From the NCBI GenBank assembly GCA_016125215.1, contig WGMF01000011.1, positions 1-64,000 of the forward strand: DNA of 64,000 nucleotides, given 5' to 3'. This DNA comes from Phycisphaera sp. (GTDB lineage: Bacteria; Planctomycetota; Phycisphaerae; Phycisphaerales; Phycisphaeraceae). Shown here in pieces: positions 23,909 to 32,195 of the stretch. Under the pieces are notes generated by a model. The model worked only from the letters and a program-made list of their open reading frames with translations. It searched no databases and was not told the DNA's origin. Numbering within the stretch: the first letter of the stretch is position 1; the number at the start of each line of letters is the position of its first letter. Made by a program: the position numbers and the translations under genes.

Positions 23909-26428
23909 TCACCCCGCCTTGCGTTCGTGGGTAGCGTCTTCGACGACGACGCGGTTTCGACCGGATCGCTTGGCGTTCTCCAGGCAGCCGGCCGTCACGT
24001 CGAGCATCTCAACCGCGGAACGGTTGCCCTCGCTGATCGAGACGCCGATGCTGGCGGTGAGCTGCCAGGTCTGTCCGTCGGTCAGCGCAAGCTCCTGCGA
24101 GGCGATCATCTCGCGCAGGCGATCCGCCAGGTTGACGGTGTCCTCGCGTCCGAGTCCCGGGCAGAGCAACCCGAACGTCGCGCCGTTGAGTCGCGCGATG
24201 AAGTTGGACCGCCGTGAAGCCCGTCGCAGGGCGCGGGCGATGGTCTTGAGCACGAGGTCCGCGGACTGGTGGTCCATGACCTCGTTGAGCTTGCGGAAGT
24301 GGTCGAGGTTGACCAGCACAACGGACCAGGGTTGGCCGGGCCTGTTGGCAAGCTTCTGCGCCGCGATCCGGAAGTGTCTTGCGTTGGGCAGTTGCGTGAC
24401 CGCGTCGGTCAGTTCGAGCGAGTGGAGCTGCTCGTTGAGGTGGGCGATGGTCAGTTGCGCCGCGACGAGCGGGGCGGCGGCGTCGAGCAGGAAGAGCTGG
24501 CCCTGGTCGATCTTCTCGCCGCAGCGCTGGGCGATCCACAGGATGCCCTGGGTGTCGCTGCCGCAGCTCATCGGTGTGCCTGCGATGGCCGTCAGACCCG
24601 CCTGCTCGACGACCCTGGCCCACGGCTCCTTGGGCAGGTCCTGCCAGAAGGTCAGCTCCTGGTTGGCCAGGACCAGTGGGATCACGTGGCGCTCGATGTT
24701 GTCGACTAACAACTTGTTTGATTCGTAACGGTAAGCGGTCGCGCCGCGGTGGAGCAGTTGGCCGCCGTGCCCCGCCGCGTCGTGGCGACGCAGGGCGACG
24801 CCCACCGCCTCGACGCCCGTGGCCTCGTGCAGCACCTGCACCACGTTTTCGAGCAGGTCGTCGACGTTCTCGGTGTTGTTGATCCGCTGGCCCAGGCGTT
24901 TGAGCGCCTCGAGCTGGGTTTTCTGCTGGTCCATGAGCCTTCGGCTCTGTGCCTGGCCGCTGACCTCCTGGATGACCCATAGCCTGCCCAGGGACTGGCC
25001 GTTGCCGTCGTGGACGGGGATGCCCTGGAACTGGAGCGTGCCCAGCCTCGTATCGAAGCGGGCCTGCGCCGGGCGGGTGTCGTCGGCACTGATGCGGGAA
25101 AGCCCGCCGAGAAACGCCTCGCGGTCCACCACACCCAGTTCGTTCCAGAACGTGGCCGGGTCGTAGCGCGTGTGGAGGACGGCGGTCTTGTTGAGCAGGT
25201 GGAGCAGTTGGTCGTTGTGCGCCGCGACCAGCCCCTGCGCGTTGACGAGCAGGATCGCGTCGGACATGTGGTTGATGACCATGTTCATCAGGCGCGACTG
25301 GTCCGCGAGTTGTTGCTGGAGCTGTCGGGACTGGCTGATGTCCTGGAGCGACAACCGGACGCTCTCGAGCACGCCGTCCTCGTTGCGCACGCCGCTGACC
25401 TCCACCAGCGCGACGATCTGCGCCTCCTCACGGCTATCACCGGGGACGATCATGCGCAGCTCGCACCGTGTCGATCCCTGCACCTCGACCTTGTCGATGG
25501 CCTGACGCAGAAGCGTCCCGTCGCGCGGGTGGACAAGGTCGAAGGCGTCCCGGCTGACGAGCTGGGCCTCGTTGTCAAGGCGCAGCAATTGTGCCGCCTT
25601 GCGGTTGGCCTCGAAGACGTGCCCGTCCCGGCGGAGGCTGAGCATCGCGGCCGGGGCAAACTGGTAAAGGTTCTGGAACGCGCTCTCGCGCTTGCGGAGC
25701 TGTTGGGTCGTGCATTCGAGACGGGTGAGCATCCCGCCGATCGATTCGCCCAGCTGCCTGAACTCACCCCTGGATCGGCGTGCGACCGCGTAGAACGGCT
25801 CGGGCCCCGCGTTGGCCGCGACGAGCGTCACCACCTCCTCGAGCGGCCCGGTGAACCACCGGCGTAACAACAGCAGGCCCAGCAACGTCATCACCGACAT
25901 CACCAGCCACTGGCCGGTGAGCGCCTCCATCGCGCTGTGCATGATGCGCTTGCGCGCCGCCGGGCCATCGACTAGCACCGACAGCGTGACCACCTTGCCG
26001 TTGTGCGTGAACGGGGCCACGAGCAGCGTGGGGCGGTCGATGGCCACTTCGTCGCCCATCGGCATGGCGTGCTCGGCCAGCGTCCAATGCGCCGCGGTGT
26101 CGTCCGGGTCGCTGGGCCAACCCTCCGAGCAGATCGGTCGGTGGCCCTCCAGTTCGATCTTCGCGCCGTCCGTCAGCGGGTGCTGCGTGAGGATGTGCAG
26201 CATCTGTTCGAGCTGCTGCTCGTTGCGCGAGTCGATCGTGTTGCGTAAGAGCCCCTGGAAATTGCGGACGAGCTGGGCCACCTCGCGTGAGAGGTTCATC
26301 TTCATCTCGGGTTCGGCGTGCTGGAGTTCGAGCACCGTCAGCGCAGCCGACACCACCAGCCCCCCCACGACCAGCGCGAGGACCAGCCGGGTGACCACCG
26401 ATGACATCAAGCGACCTTTGACCGCCAT
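23909..26428 (-). CDS. Membrane sensor with PAS, GAF and degenerate GGDEF domain
   Basis: The 839-residue protein has a first membrane helix (VTRLVLALVVGGLVVSAALT, about 10-32), a periplasmic stretch of about 150 residues, a second helix (WLVMSVMTLLGLLLLRRWF), a HAMP-like linker, two PAS domains (first about 265-380), a GAF domain and a C-terminal GGDEF-fold domain. The GGDEF-domain start (LTDAVTQLPNARHF) is normal, but the catalytic loop reads NGATF (in ARLNGATFGLLC) instead of GGDEF. Cyclase activity is therefore doubtful; it may act as a receptor or protein-interaction module. ATG 26428 has a GGGGAG just upstream and is favoured over 26503. Confidence 0.82.
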   Translation of the reverse strand: MAVKGRLMSSVVTRLVLALVVGGLVVSAALTVLELQHAEPEMKMNLSREVAQLVRNFQGLLRNTIDSRNEQQLEQMLHILTQHPLTDGAKIELEGHRPICSEGWPSDPDDTAAHWTLAEHAMPMGDEVAIDRPTLLVAPFTHNGKVVTLSVLVDGPAARKRIMHSAMEALTGQWLVMSVMTLLGLLLLRRWFTGPLEEVVTLVAANAGPEPFYAVARRSRGEFRQLGESIGGMLTRLECTTQQLRKRESAFQNLYQFAPAAMLSLRRDGHVFEANRKAAQLLRLDNEAQLVSRDAFDLVHPRDGTLLRQAIDKVEVQGSTRCELRMIVPGDSREEAQIVALVEVSGVRNEDGVLESVRLSLQDISQSRQLQQQLADQSRLMNMVINHMSDAILLVNAQGLVAAHNDQLLHLLNKTAVLHTRYDPATFWNELGVVDREAFLGGLSRISADDTRPAQARFDTRLGTLQFQGIPVHDGNGQSLGRLWVIQEVSGQAQSRRLMDQQKTQLEALKRLGQRINNTENVDDLLENVVQVLHEATGVEAVGVALRRHDAAGHGGQLLHRGATAYRYESNKLLVDNIERHVIPLVLANQELTFWQDLPKEPWARVVEQAGLTAIAGTPMSCGSDTQGILWIAQRCGEKIDQGQLFLLDAAAPLVAAQLTIAHLNEQLHSLELTDAVTQLPNARHFRIAAQKLANRPGQPWSVVLVNLDHFRKLNEVMDHQSADLVLKTIARALRRASRRSNFIARLNGATFGLLCPGLGREDTVNLADRLREMIASQELALTDGQTWQLTASIGVSISEGNRSAVEMLDVTAGCLENAKRSGRNRVVVEDATHERKAG

Positions 26429-26630
26429 ACGCTCCCCATCCAAGCAAAGACAGACGATACGCCCACACGGTCTATCGGCTGTATCCACGCGGGTTTGAAG
26501 CAAGCCGGCACCCCGCCGCCGCTTGATAGCCGACGCAGCCGTTACAACCCGATGGCCCGATACCGCCGGTTCACGGCCGGGGGTCTGATAACCCGACCCG
26601 GACGGGCCGGGACCGGGGAGGGGGGCGGGC

Positions 26631-26676
26631 TTGACACGGGGGGCTTTGATGACGATAATTTCTGTAAAGACTGAAA
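26631..26676 (+). promoter_or_regulatory. Sigma70-type promoter with overlapping operator candidate for gbsR-like gene
   Basis: TTGACA (26631-26636) and GATAAT (26654-26659) have a 17-base spacer. TTTCTGTAAAGACTGAAA (26659-26676) begins in the -10 box and covers the transcription start. A matching site, TTTCTGTTATTTCAGAAA, lies before the next gene at 27305. This suggests autoregulation. Confidence 0.7.
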
Positions 26677-26685
26677 GGTTCGGCC

Positions 26686-27279
26686 ATGCTACTCAACCCC
26701 GCCGCGGAAAAGTTCGTCGTCCACTGGGGCGAGATGGGCTCGCGCTGGGGCATCAACCGCACCGTGGCACAGGTCCACGCCCTGCTCTACATCTCCCCCA
26801 AGCCCCTGCACGCCGAGGAGATCGCCACGACGCTCAAGGTCGCCCGCTCCAACGTCAGCACCTCGTTGCGCGAACTGCAGGCCTGGGGCATCGTCAAAGT
26901 CGCCCACGTCCTGGGCGACCGCCGCGACCACTTCGAGACCTACACCGATGTCTGGGAACTCTTCCAACGCATCATGGACGAGCGTAAAAAACGCGAGATG
27001 GACCCGACCGTCGCCCTCCTGCGCGAGTGCCTGACCCCCGAAAGCCCAAACAGCAGGACCCGGGGCGGGCAACCCGATACCCTCGACGACTTCACCCGAC
27101 ACCGACTCACCGAACTGCTCGCCTTCTTCGAGTCCATGAACGCCTGGTACGACCAGGTCCGACTCATCCCCACCGGCGCCCTCTCCGCCTTCTTCCGCAT
27201 GGGCCACAAACTCCGCAAACTGCTCACCCCCGGAAGCAAGCCCGCAGGCAAAACCCCAACCCATGGAGCCCGACCATGA
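26686..27279 (+). CDS. GbsR/MarR-like transcriptional regulator
   Basis: The 197-residue protein is a winged-helix regulator of the GbsR group. MGSRWGINRTVAQVHALLYI and LHAEEIATTLKVARSNVSTS form the DNA-binding domain, and LRELQAWGIVKVAHVLGDRR with a long C-terminal helical region complete the fold. In other bacteria GbsR controls osmoprotectant uptake; in planctomycetes it often precedes a small membrane protein and a DCC protein, as it does here. The binding sites are probably the two TTTCTG-N6-CAGAAA-like palindromes at 26659 and 27305. Confidence 0.87.
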   Translation: MLLNPAAEKFVVHWGEMGSRWGINRTVAQVHALLYISPKPLHAEEIATTLKVARSNVSTSLRELQAWGIVKVAHVLGDRRDHFETYTDVWELFQRIMDERKKREMDPTVALLRECLTPESPNSRTRGGQPDTLDDFTRHRLTELLAFFESMNAWYDQVRLIPTGALSAFFRMGHKLRKLLTPGSKPAGKTPTHGARP

Positions 27280-27304
27280 ACCGGCCTCTTTTTTTACCCA
27301 CATA

Positions 27305-27339
27305 TTTCTGTTATTTCAGAAATTTGTGAAGTATACAAA
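27305..27339 (+). promoter_or_regulatory. Operator candidates before the membrane protein gene
   Basis: TTTCTGTTATTTCAGAAA (27305-27322) is directly followed by TTTGTGAAGTATACAAA (27323-27339), which has 5-base inverted arms. The first matches the half-sites and spacing of the site over the regulator's own promoter. Confidence 0.55.
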
Positions 27340-27406
27340 CAAACCCCGGACCCCGGACCCCGTCTCCACCCACCCCCCTCAACCCCCTCTTCAAGGAATC
27401 CCCGCC

Positions 27407-27826
27407 ATGACCGCCACCCCCACCCTCATCACCTACACCCTCTACCTGCCCATCAGCGTCGCCCTGACCGTCTGGGTCGCGCGCACGCTCCATAAGCACG
27501 GACGCATCTTCCTCGTCGACGCCTTCGGCGGCAACGAACCGCTGGCGGACTCGGTCAACCACCTGCTCGTCGTCGGGTTCTATCTCATCAACGTCGGCTA
27601 CGTCACCCTCGCGCTGCGCTACGGGACCAAGCCCACCGACACGCAAGGGGCCTTCGAGTTCCTCTCCACCAAGGTTGGCCTGGTCCTCGTCGTGCTTGGT
27701 GTGATGCATTTCTTCAATCTTTATGTCTTCTCGAAGCTGCGCAAACGCTCCCTCGAAAGACACAACCCAACCCACGACAACGCCCCGCCCGTCACCCCTG
27801 ACAACGTGTTACCCACCGCCGGCTGA
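27407..27826 (+). CDS. Four-helix membrane protein of unknown function
   Basis: The 139-residue protein has hydrophobic segments LITYTLYLPISVALTVWVA, NHLLVVGFYLINVGYVTLAL and VGLVLVVLGVMHFFNLYVFS separated by charged loops (ARTLHKHGRIFLVDAFGGNE). The polar tail is proline and asparagine rich. AAGGA lies ten bases before ATG 27407. It is the second gene of a regulator/membrane/DCC set, and co-occurrence suggests a shared role that is not known to me. Confidence 0.68.
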   Translation: MTATPTLITYTLYLPISVALTVWVARTLHKHGRIFLVDAFGGNEPLADSVNHLLVVGFYLINVGYVTLALRYGTKPTDTQGAFEFLSTKVGLVLVVLGVMHFFNLYVFSKLRKRSLERHNPTHDNAPPVTPDNVLPTAG

Positions 27827-27881
27827 TGCCCGGGCCCTTCCGGGGTTTGACAGACACAGGCGACAAACAAAGGAGACCACC

Positions 27882-28469
27882 ATGAAATCGCTCACCGTGC
27901 TTTACGACGCCGAGTGCGCTTTCTGCAGGCGATGCAGGCGTTGGCTCGAAGCGCAGCCGCAGCTTGTCACGCTCCGCTTCCTCCCGCGGGCGGCACCGCG
28001 CGTGAAAGAGTTGTTCCCCATGCTCGAAATGGCCGGCGACGATGCGGAGCTGATCCTCGTCAGCGACGAGGGGGCGGTCTACCGCGACGACAAGGCTTAC
28101 CTGATGTGTCTCTGGGCGCTGCGCGAGTACCGGTCGATCGCAATCAAGCTTGCCACGCCGAAGTGGCGCGGCCTGGCCAGGCGCGCCTTTGCCTGGCTTG
28201 CCAACGGTCGCTCGTGGCTCTCGCGTTTCTTCGAGAGCGACACCGCGGTGATCGACACGATCCGTTTACATCACGTGGATTGTGCCTGCCGCGCCATGAA
28301 CCAAGACAACCCCGGTTGCCCGAACCCGGACCGTCACGACAACACCAGCCTGCACGCCCTTCGCCGATCGCGCGAACACACCGACCGCGTCTGGCACGAG
28401 ATGACACGCCTCGGCGAAAGACAAGACGGTTTTGACCGACGACCCCCGATCGGCCCGCCCCTGAATTGA
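27882..28469 (+). CDS. DCC-family thiol-disulfide oxidoreductase (DUF393)
   Basis: The 195-residue protein starts with the thioredoxin-like core VLYDAECAFCRRCRRWLEAQ, where the DxxCxxC motif names the family. An AAAGGAG seven bases before ATG 27882 supports the start. The C-terminal part is longer than the usual 110-130-residue DCC protein and has a Cys cluster (HHVDCACRAMNQDNPGCPNP). It is the last gene of the GbsR unit. A redox function is inferred; the partner is unknown. Confidence 0.85.
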   Translation: MKSLTVLYDAECAFCRRCRRWLEAQPQLVTLRFLPRAAPRVKELFPMLEMAGDDAELILVSDEGAVYRDDKAYLMCLWALREYRSIAIKLATPKWRGLARRAFAWLANGRSWLSRFFESDTAVIDTIRLHHVDCACRAMNQDNPGCPNPDRHDNTSLHALRRSREHTDRVWHEMTRLGERQDGFDRRPPIGPPLN

Positions 28470-28578
28470 CCCTGTGATAACACGGCAGGAGATGTTAAGA
28501 TAAGAACCCGTCAGGATCGGGGCTGTCTGCGTTTGTCGTCTACAGGCTGACTCACATCTCTCACCGAAAGGGGTTTCG

Positions 28579-29010
28579 ATGCACAACATGCTCACACTCG
28601 CACAGAGTTATTCCAACCAGGGCGGCGGCGGCGCGGCCGGCGGGATCGTCGCAGGCATCTTTGGCTGCATGTTCATGATCGTCTACCTGGCGATCATCGT
28701 GGCGGTCATCGCGGGCCTGTGGAAGACCTTTGCCAAGGCCGGCCAGCCGGGCTGGGGTGCGATCATCCCCATCTACAACGTCTACCTGCTCACGCAGATT
28801 GCCGGCCGACCGTGGTGGTGGCTGCTGCTGTTCTTTATCCCCATCGTCAACCTTGTCATCACCATCCTCTTGGCGCTGGATATTGCCAAGGCCTTCGGGA
28901 AGACGCCGGTCTTCGGGATCGTCGCGCTGTGGCTCTTTGCACCGGTGGGTTACTGCATGCTCGGTTTCGGCAGCGCAACCTACCAGGGCGCCCCGAACTC
29001 GCAGGCCTGA
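28579..29010 (+). CDS. DUF5684-like small membrane protein
   Basis: The 143-residue protein has a Gly-rich start ([15 protein letters not shown]) and four hydrophobic helices. The motif [20 protein letters not shown] followed by [18 protein letters not shown] is characteristic of the DUF5684 group, sometimes annotated as signal-peptidase-I-associated. AAAGGGG lies six bases before ATG 28579. Its role is unknown; it is monocistronic by spacing. Confidence 0.75.
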   Translation: MHNMLTLAQSYSNQGGGGAAGGIVAGIFGCMFMIVYLAIIVAVIAGLWKTFAKAGQPGWGAIIPIYNVYLLTQIAGRPWWWLLLFFIPIVNLVITILLALDIAKAFGKTPVFGIVALWLFAPVGYCMLGFGSATYQGAPNSQA

Positions 29011-29071
29011 GTCGAGATTGTTTAGCGACAAACCTCTGTTAACCTGTGTGCCACGCCAAGGATTTCACGCC

Positions 29072-29866
29072 ATGCCCTCCGCGCCCATCCGTGTCACCGT
29101 CTGGGGTGAAAACGTCCACGAGCACAAGAACGAAACCGTCAAGAAAATCTACCCCCACGGCATGCACAACGTGATTGCCGACGGCCTGCGCGAGGTGCTC
29201 GGCGACCGGGTCGTCGTCAAGACCGCCACGCTCGACCTGCCCGAGCACGGCCTGCCCCCGGAAGTTTTAGACAACACCGACGTGCTGACCTGGTGGGGCC
29301 ACGCGGCGCACGGCAAGGTCGAAGACGCCGTGGTCGAGCGCGTCCACAAGCGTGTCCTGGCGGGCATGGGCCTGCTCGTGCTCCACTCGGGCCACTACTC
29401 GAAAATCTTCAAGAAACTCATGGGCACCGGCTGCGGGCTCAAGTGGCGCGAGGCCGGCGAACGCGAACGCCTCTGGTGCGTCAACCCCGGCCACCCGATT
29501 GCCGATGGGCTGGGCGAGTATTTCGAGCTGCCCCACACCGAGATGTACGGCGAGTTCTTCGACATCCCCCAGCCGGACGAACTGGTCTTTATCAGTTGGT
29601 TCGAGGGCGGCGAGGTCTTCCGCTCCGGCTGCACGTGGCAACGCGGCAAAGGCAGGGTCTTCTACTTCCGCCCCGGCCACGAGACCTTCCCCATCTACTA
29701 CGACGCCAACGTCCGCCGGGTCATCGCCAACGGCGTCCAGTGGGCTGCCCCGACGCAAGGCTCACCCTATGCCTTGGCTGCACCCAACATCAAAACGCCC
29801 CTGTCGCCGATCCAGTCCTCCCATGTGGCGGACGAGTCTTTGCACGAACACCAGCGCAAAGGTTGA
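29072..29866 (+). CDS. ThuA-like (trehalose utilisation) protein
   Basis: The 264-residue protein has a class I glutamine amidotransferase-like fold of the ThuA family: [60 protein letters not shown] and [18 protein letters not shown]. In rhizobia ThuA is part of trehalose catabolism (3-keto sugars). Planctomycetes carry many copies and the substrate of this one is unknown. ATG 29072 is chosen; the open frame runs through the preceding gene in another phase. Confidence 0.88.
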   Translation: MPSAPIRVTVWGENVHEHKNETVKKIYPHGMHNVIADGLREVLGDRVVVKTATLDLPEHGLPPEVLDNTDVLTWWGHAAHGKVEDAVVERVHKRVLAGMGLLVLHSGHYSKIFKKLMGTGCGLKWREAGERERLWCVNPGHPIADGLGEYFELPHTEMYGEFFDIPQPDELVFISWFEGGEVFRSGCTWQRGKGRVFYFRPGHETFPIYYDANVRRVIANGVQWAAPTQGSPYALAAPNIKTPLSPIQSSHVADESLHEHQRKG

Positions 29867-29884
29867 ACGGCCGCGGACATCTTC

Positions 29885-29979
29885 ACCGCAGAGATCGCAA
29901 AGGTCGCAGAGAAGAAAATGAATCGGCTTGTAGGGCTATCTGGCTTTCTCTGCGCACTCTGCGATCTCTGCGGCAAATG
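29885..29979. repeat. Paired inverted repeat made of 9-nt units (locus H)
   Basis: The left arm is ACCGCAGAG, ATCGCAAAG, GTCGCAGAG. The right arm (29945-29973) is its near-perfect complement, ending CTCTGCGGCAAAT. The arms are almost identical to locus A (2546-2636). It lies between convergent genes. Confidence 0.85.
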
Positions 29980-30009
29980 CTCTTTGCATCGACCCGCGTC
30001 ATCTGCGGA

Positions 30010-31041
30010 TCACTCCTTCTTCCGATTCTCCAACCGCTCAAAGAACCGCGTCGCGGCGTCGTGGTAGATCGTCTTCAACAAGGCCGGGTCGAGTTCGCAG
30101 CCGCGCAGTTGGGCGGTCGAGTCTTCGGGGAGCGACGGGTCGACCATGTGCAGGTCGGGGTCGACGATCGGGCTTGGGCCGGCGTAGTCGGTCTCGAACA
30201 TCGTGCGTAAGGCCCAGTATCGGCTGGCATACAAATCAAAGTCGATGTTGTCCGCCGACGCGACGATGTCGCTGCCAAAGAGGATTCTCCCGGGGTTCTT
30301 GAGCAAGAATGCCTTCAACTTCCGGGGGTGTTTGCTCAGTTCGCGCACCATCCATTTTGTGGCGGAGGTGTCGAGGTGGAGGTTGGGGTGACGGTCGAGC
30401 AGTTGCTGGAGGTGGTCGAGGTCTTCGGGGTGCCCGCCCATGTGGGCCGCGATCCACGGCACGTCGGGGTACTCGTCGAGCAGACGTTCGAGCGGCTCGT
30501 ACTGCGACGCCTTGGAACCGTACTTGTTGGCGTCTTTGTATTTGGTGGCAAACCACGTGTCGGGGTCGGCCACGTGGACCATGAACGCCATGCCCAGTGA
30601 GCGTGCGAGTTTCATGGCTTCGAGACGGATGGGCGCATCGAGCAGGAGGTGGGGCGAGAAGTCGCGCCCGCGCGGGGCCGCCCAGAACTTGCACAACCGA
30701 CACCCTCGCACGGCAAAGGCCTCGATGTCGCGCAGCCACTGTGTGGTGAAGGTCTCTTCCTTGTCACGCTGGCTAAAATCGGGCACGGCGTTGAACTCGA
30801 TGCGGTCGCCGAACTCGGCTTTGAGGTCGTCGACGATCGAGATGCGCGACATGGCCACGACTTTCTGGACGTTGTAGGCGTCGGCGGCCTGGAAGAACAT
30901 CCGCGCCGCCTCGACCGAGTTGAGGTGGAGGTGGATGTCCACGATCGGCCCGGTCCACGGCAGGTTCTTCGCCTCGGCGCGGTAGTTCAGGCCCAGCGTG
31001 TTTGCGGGGTTGGTGGGGCTGACATTCGGGGTCACGCTCAT
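30010..31041 (-). CDS. Amidohydrolase family 2 protein (TIM-barrel metal hydrolase)
   Basis: The 343-residue protein has the metal-ligand strands of the amidohydrolase superfamily: IVDIHLHLNS (H-x-H), AFMVHVADPDTW, IAAHMGGHPEDLDHL and the terminal Asp in RILFGSDIVA. Such enzymes hydrolyse lactones or decarboxylate aromatic acids. The order of motifs fits the amidohydrolase 2 (PF04909-type) group. It faces the ThuA gene across a repeat locus. Substrate is unknown. Confidence 0.85.
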   Translation of the reverse strand: MSVTPNVSPTNPANTLGLNYRAEAKNLPWTGPIVDIHLHLNSVEAARMFFQAADAYNVQKVVAMSRISIVDDLKAEFGDRIEFNAVPDFSQRDKEETFTTQWLRDIEAFAVRGCRLCKFWAAPRGRDFSPHLLLDAPIRLEAMKLARSLGMAFMVHVADPDTWFATKYKDANKYGSKASQYEPLERLLDEYPDVPWIAAHMGGHPEDLDHLQQLLDRHPNLHLDTSATKWMVRELSKHPRKLKAFLLKNPGRILFGSDIVASADNIDFDLYASRYWALRTMFETDYAGPSPIVDPDLHMVDPSLPEDSTAQLRGCELDPALLKTIYHDAATRFFERLENRKKE

Positions 31042-31397
31042 CGGTCGGGTCCGTTGGGGCTTGGGGGATCAAGTACGCTCGCAGCTTTTCCAGTCGTTAC
31101 GAGCGGTCACGGGAAAACAAAGTGTAGGACGATTCACTGGCCGGGGGTATGGGTAAATTGTTAGATTCTGCGATGCTCGGTCAACGCAAGCTCTACGATT
31201 GGCTGATCGGCCTGAACGCGGTCAGCCCGACGGGTACGATGTGGCCGGTGCCCGACGTGCTGGGCGTGTTGGCTGACGTCGGCCGACGCGACGTGTCCCC
31301 ATGCGTGGGCCAATGGAATGGATACGCCCCCGTGGACCGCAATCACACGCAACATCCCGATGGACACTTAAGAGAAGACGATGGCCCGCCTTCGCCG

Positions 31398-32189
31398 GTG
31401 AAGCTCGTGGCCATCGACCTCGACGGCACGCTCTTGCGCAGCGACAAACGGATGACCGCAAAAACAGTCAGGGCCGTCCGCCGCGTGATCGACAAAGGCG
31501 TGCGTGTGGTGCTCGCCTCGGCCCGGCCGCCGCGCTCGGTGCGGGACATCTACAGCCACCTCGGGCTGGACACGTTCCAGGTCAACTACAACGGCGCGCT
31601 GATCCACGACGCGCCGGGCCAGCGCCACGTCTTCCACGAGCCGCTTGCGCCGGAGGTCGTCAAGGGCGTGATCCGCGTGGCGCGCCGCATCGACCGCCGC
31701 GTGGTGGTGAGCCTGGAGATCCTCGATAAGTGGTACACCGACCACGTCGACGAAAAACTCCCGACCGAGACGAGCAAGGTCTTTGCCCCGGACTTCATCG
31801 GCCCCCTCGAGGCCTTCGTGCGTGTGCCGATCACCAAGCTCATGCTGCTTGCGCCCCCGGAAGTGATGAATAAGATCACCCCGAAGGTGAGGTCGAAGTT
31901 CGCGGGCAGGATTGCAACGGCGGTCAGTGACAGACACGTGCTGCAGGTGATCCACCCGCGCGTGGACAAGGCTTACGCGCTCGAGCGTGTGGCCAGACAC
32001 TACGGCGTCAAACGCGAATCGGTCATGGCGATCGGCGATGCGCCCAACGACATCGGGATGATCAAGTGGGCGGGCTTTGGCGTGGCGATGGACAACGCCT
32101 GGCCGACGGCGCGCAGCGCCGCAAGAGCGATCGTCCCCTCGAACGACCGCGACGGTGTGGCGTATGCGCTCGACCGTTTCGTGGCGTGA
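31398..32189 (+). CDS. HAD-superfamily (Cof-type) phosphatase
   Basis: The 263-residue core starts at GTG 31398 (VKLVAIDLDGTLLRSDKRMT) and has motif II in VVLASARPPRSV, a Lys (KAYALERVARHYGVKRE) and GDAPNDIGMIKWAGFGVAMD. It is a IIB-type phosphatase of the Cof group and 50 residues unlike the copy at 1019. The frame is open to 31149, which would add an 83-residue extension without similarity to the family, so I prefer the GTG although its Shine-Dalgarno is weak. It is convergent with aspartate kinase with six bases between stops. Confidence 0.82.
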   Translation: MKLVAIDLDGTLLRSDKRMTAKTVRAVRRVIDKGVRVVLASARPPRSVRDIYSHLGLDTFQVNYNGALIHDAPGQRHVFHEPLAPEVVKGVIRVARRIDRRVVVSLEILDKWYTDHVDEKLPTETSKVFAPDFIGPLEAFVRVPITKLMLLAPPEVMNKITPKVRSKFAGRIATAVSDRHVLQVIHPRVDKAYALERVARHYGVKRESVMAIGDAPNDIGMIKWAGFGVAMDNAWPTARSAARAIVPSNDRDGVAYALDRFVA

Positions 32190-32195
32190 AGAAAT

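Noticed and set aside
31149-31397. N-terminal 83-residue extension of the second HAD phosphatase
   Set aside because: No similarity to the family and the conserved domain begins exactly at the GTG at 31398.
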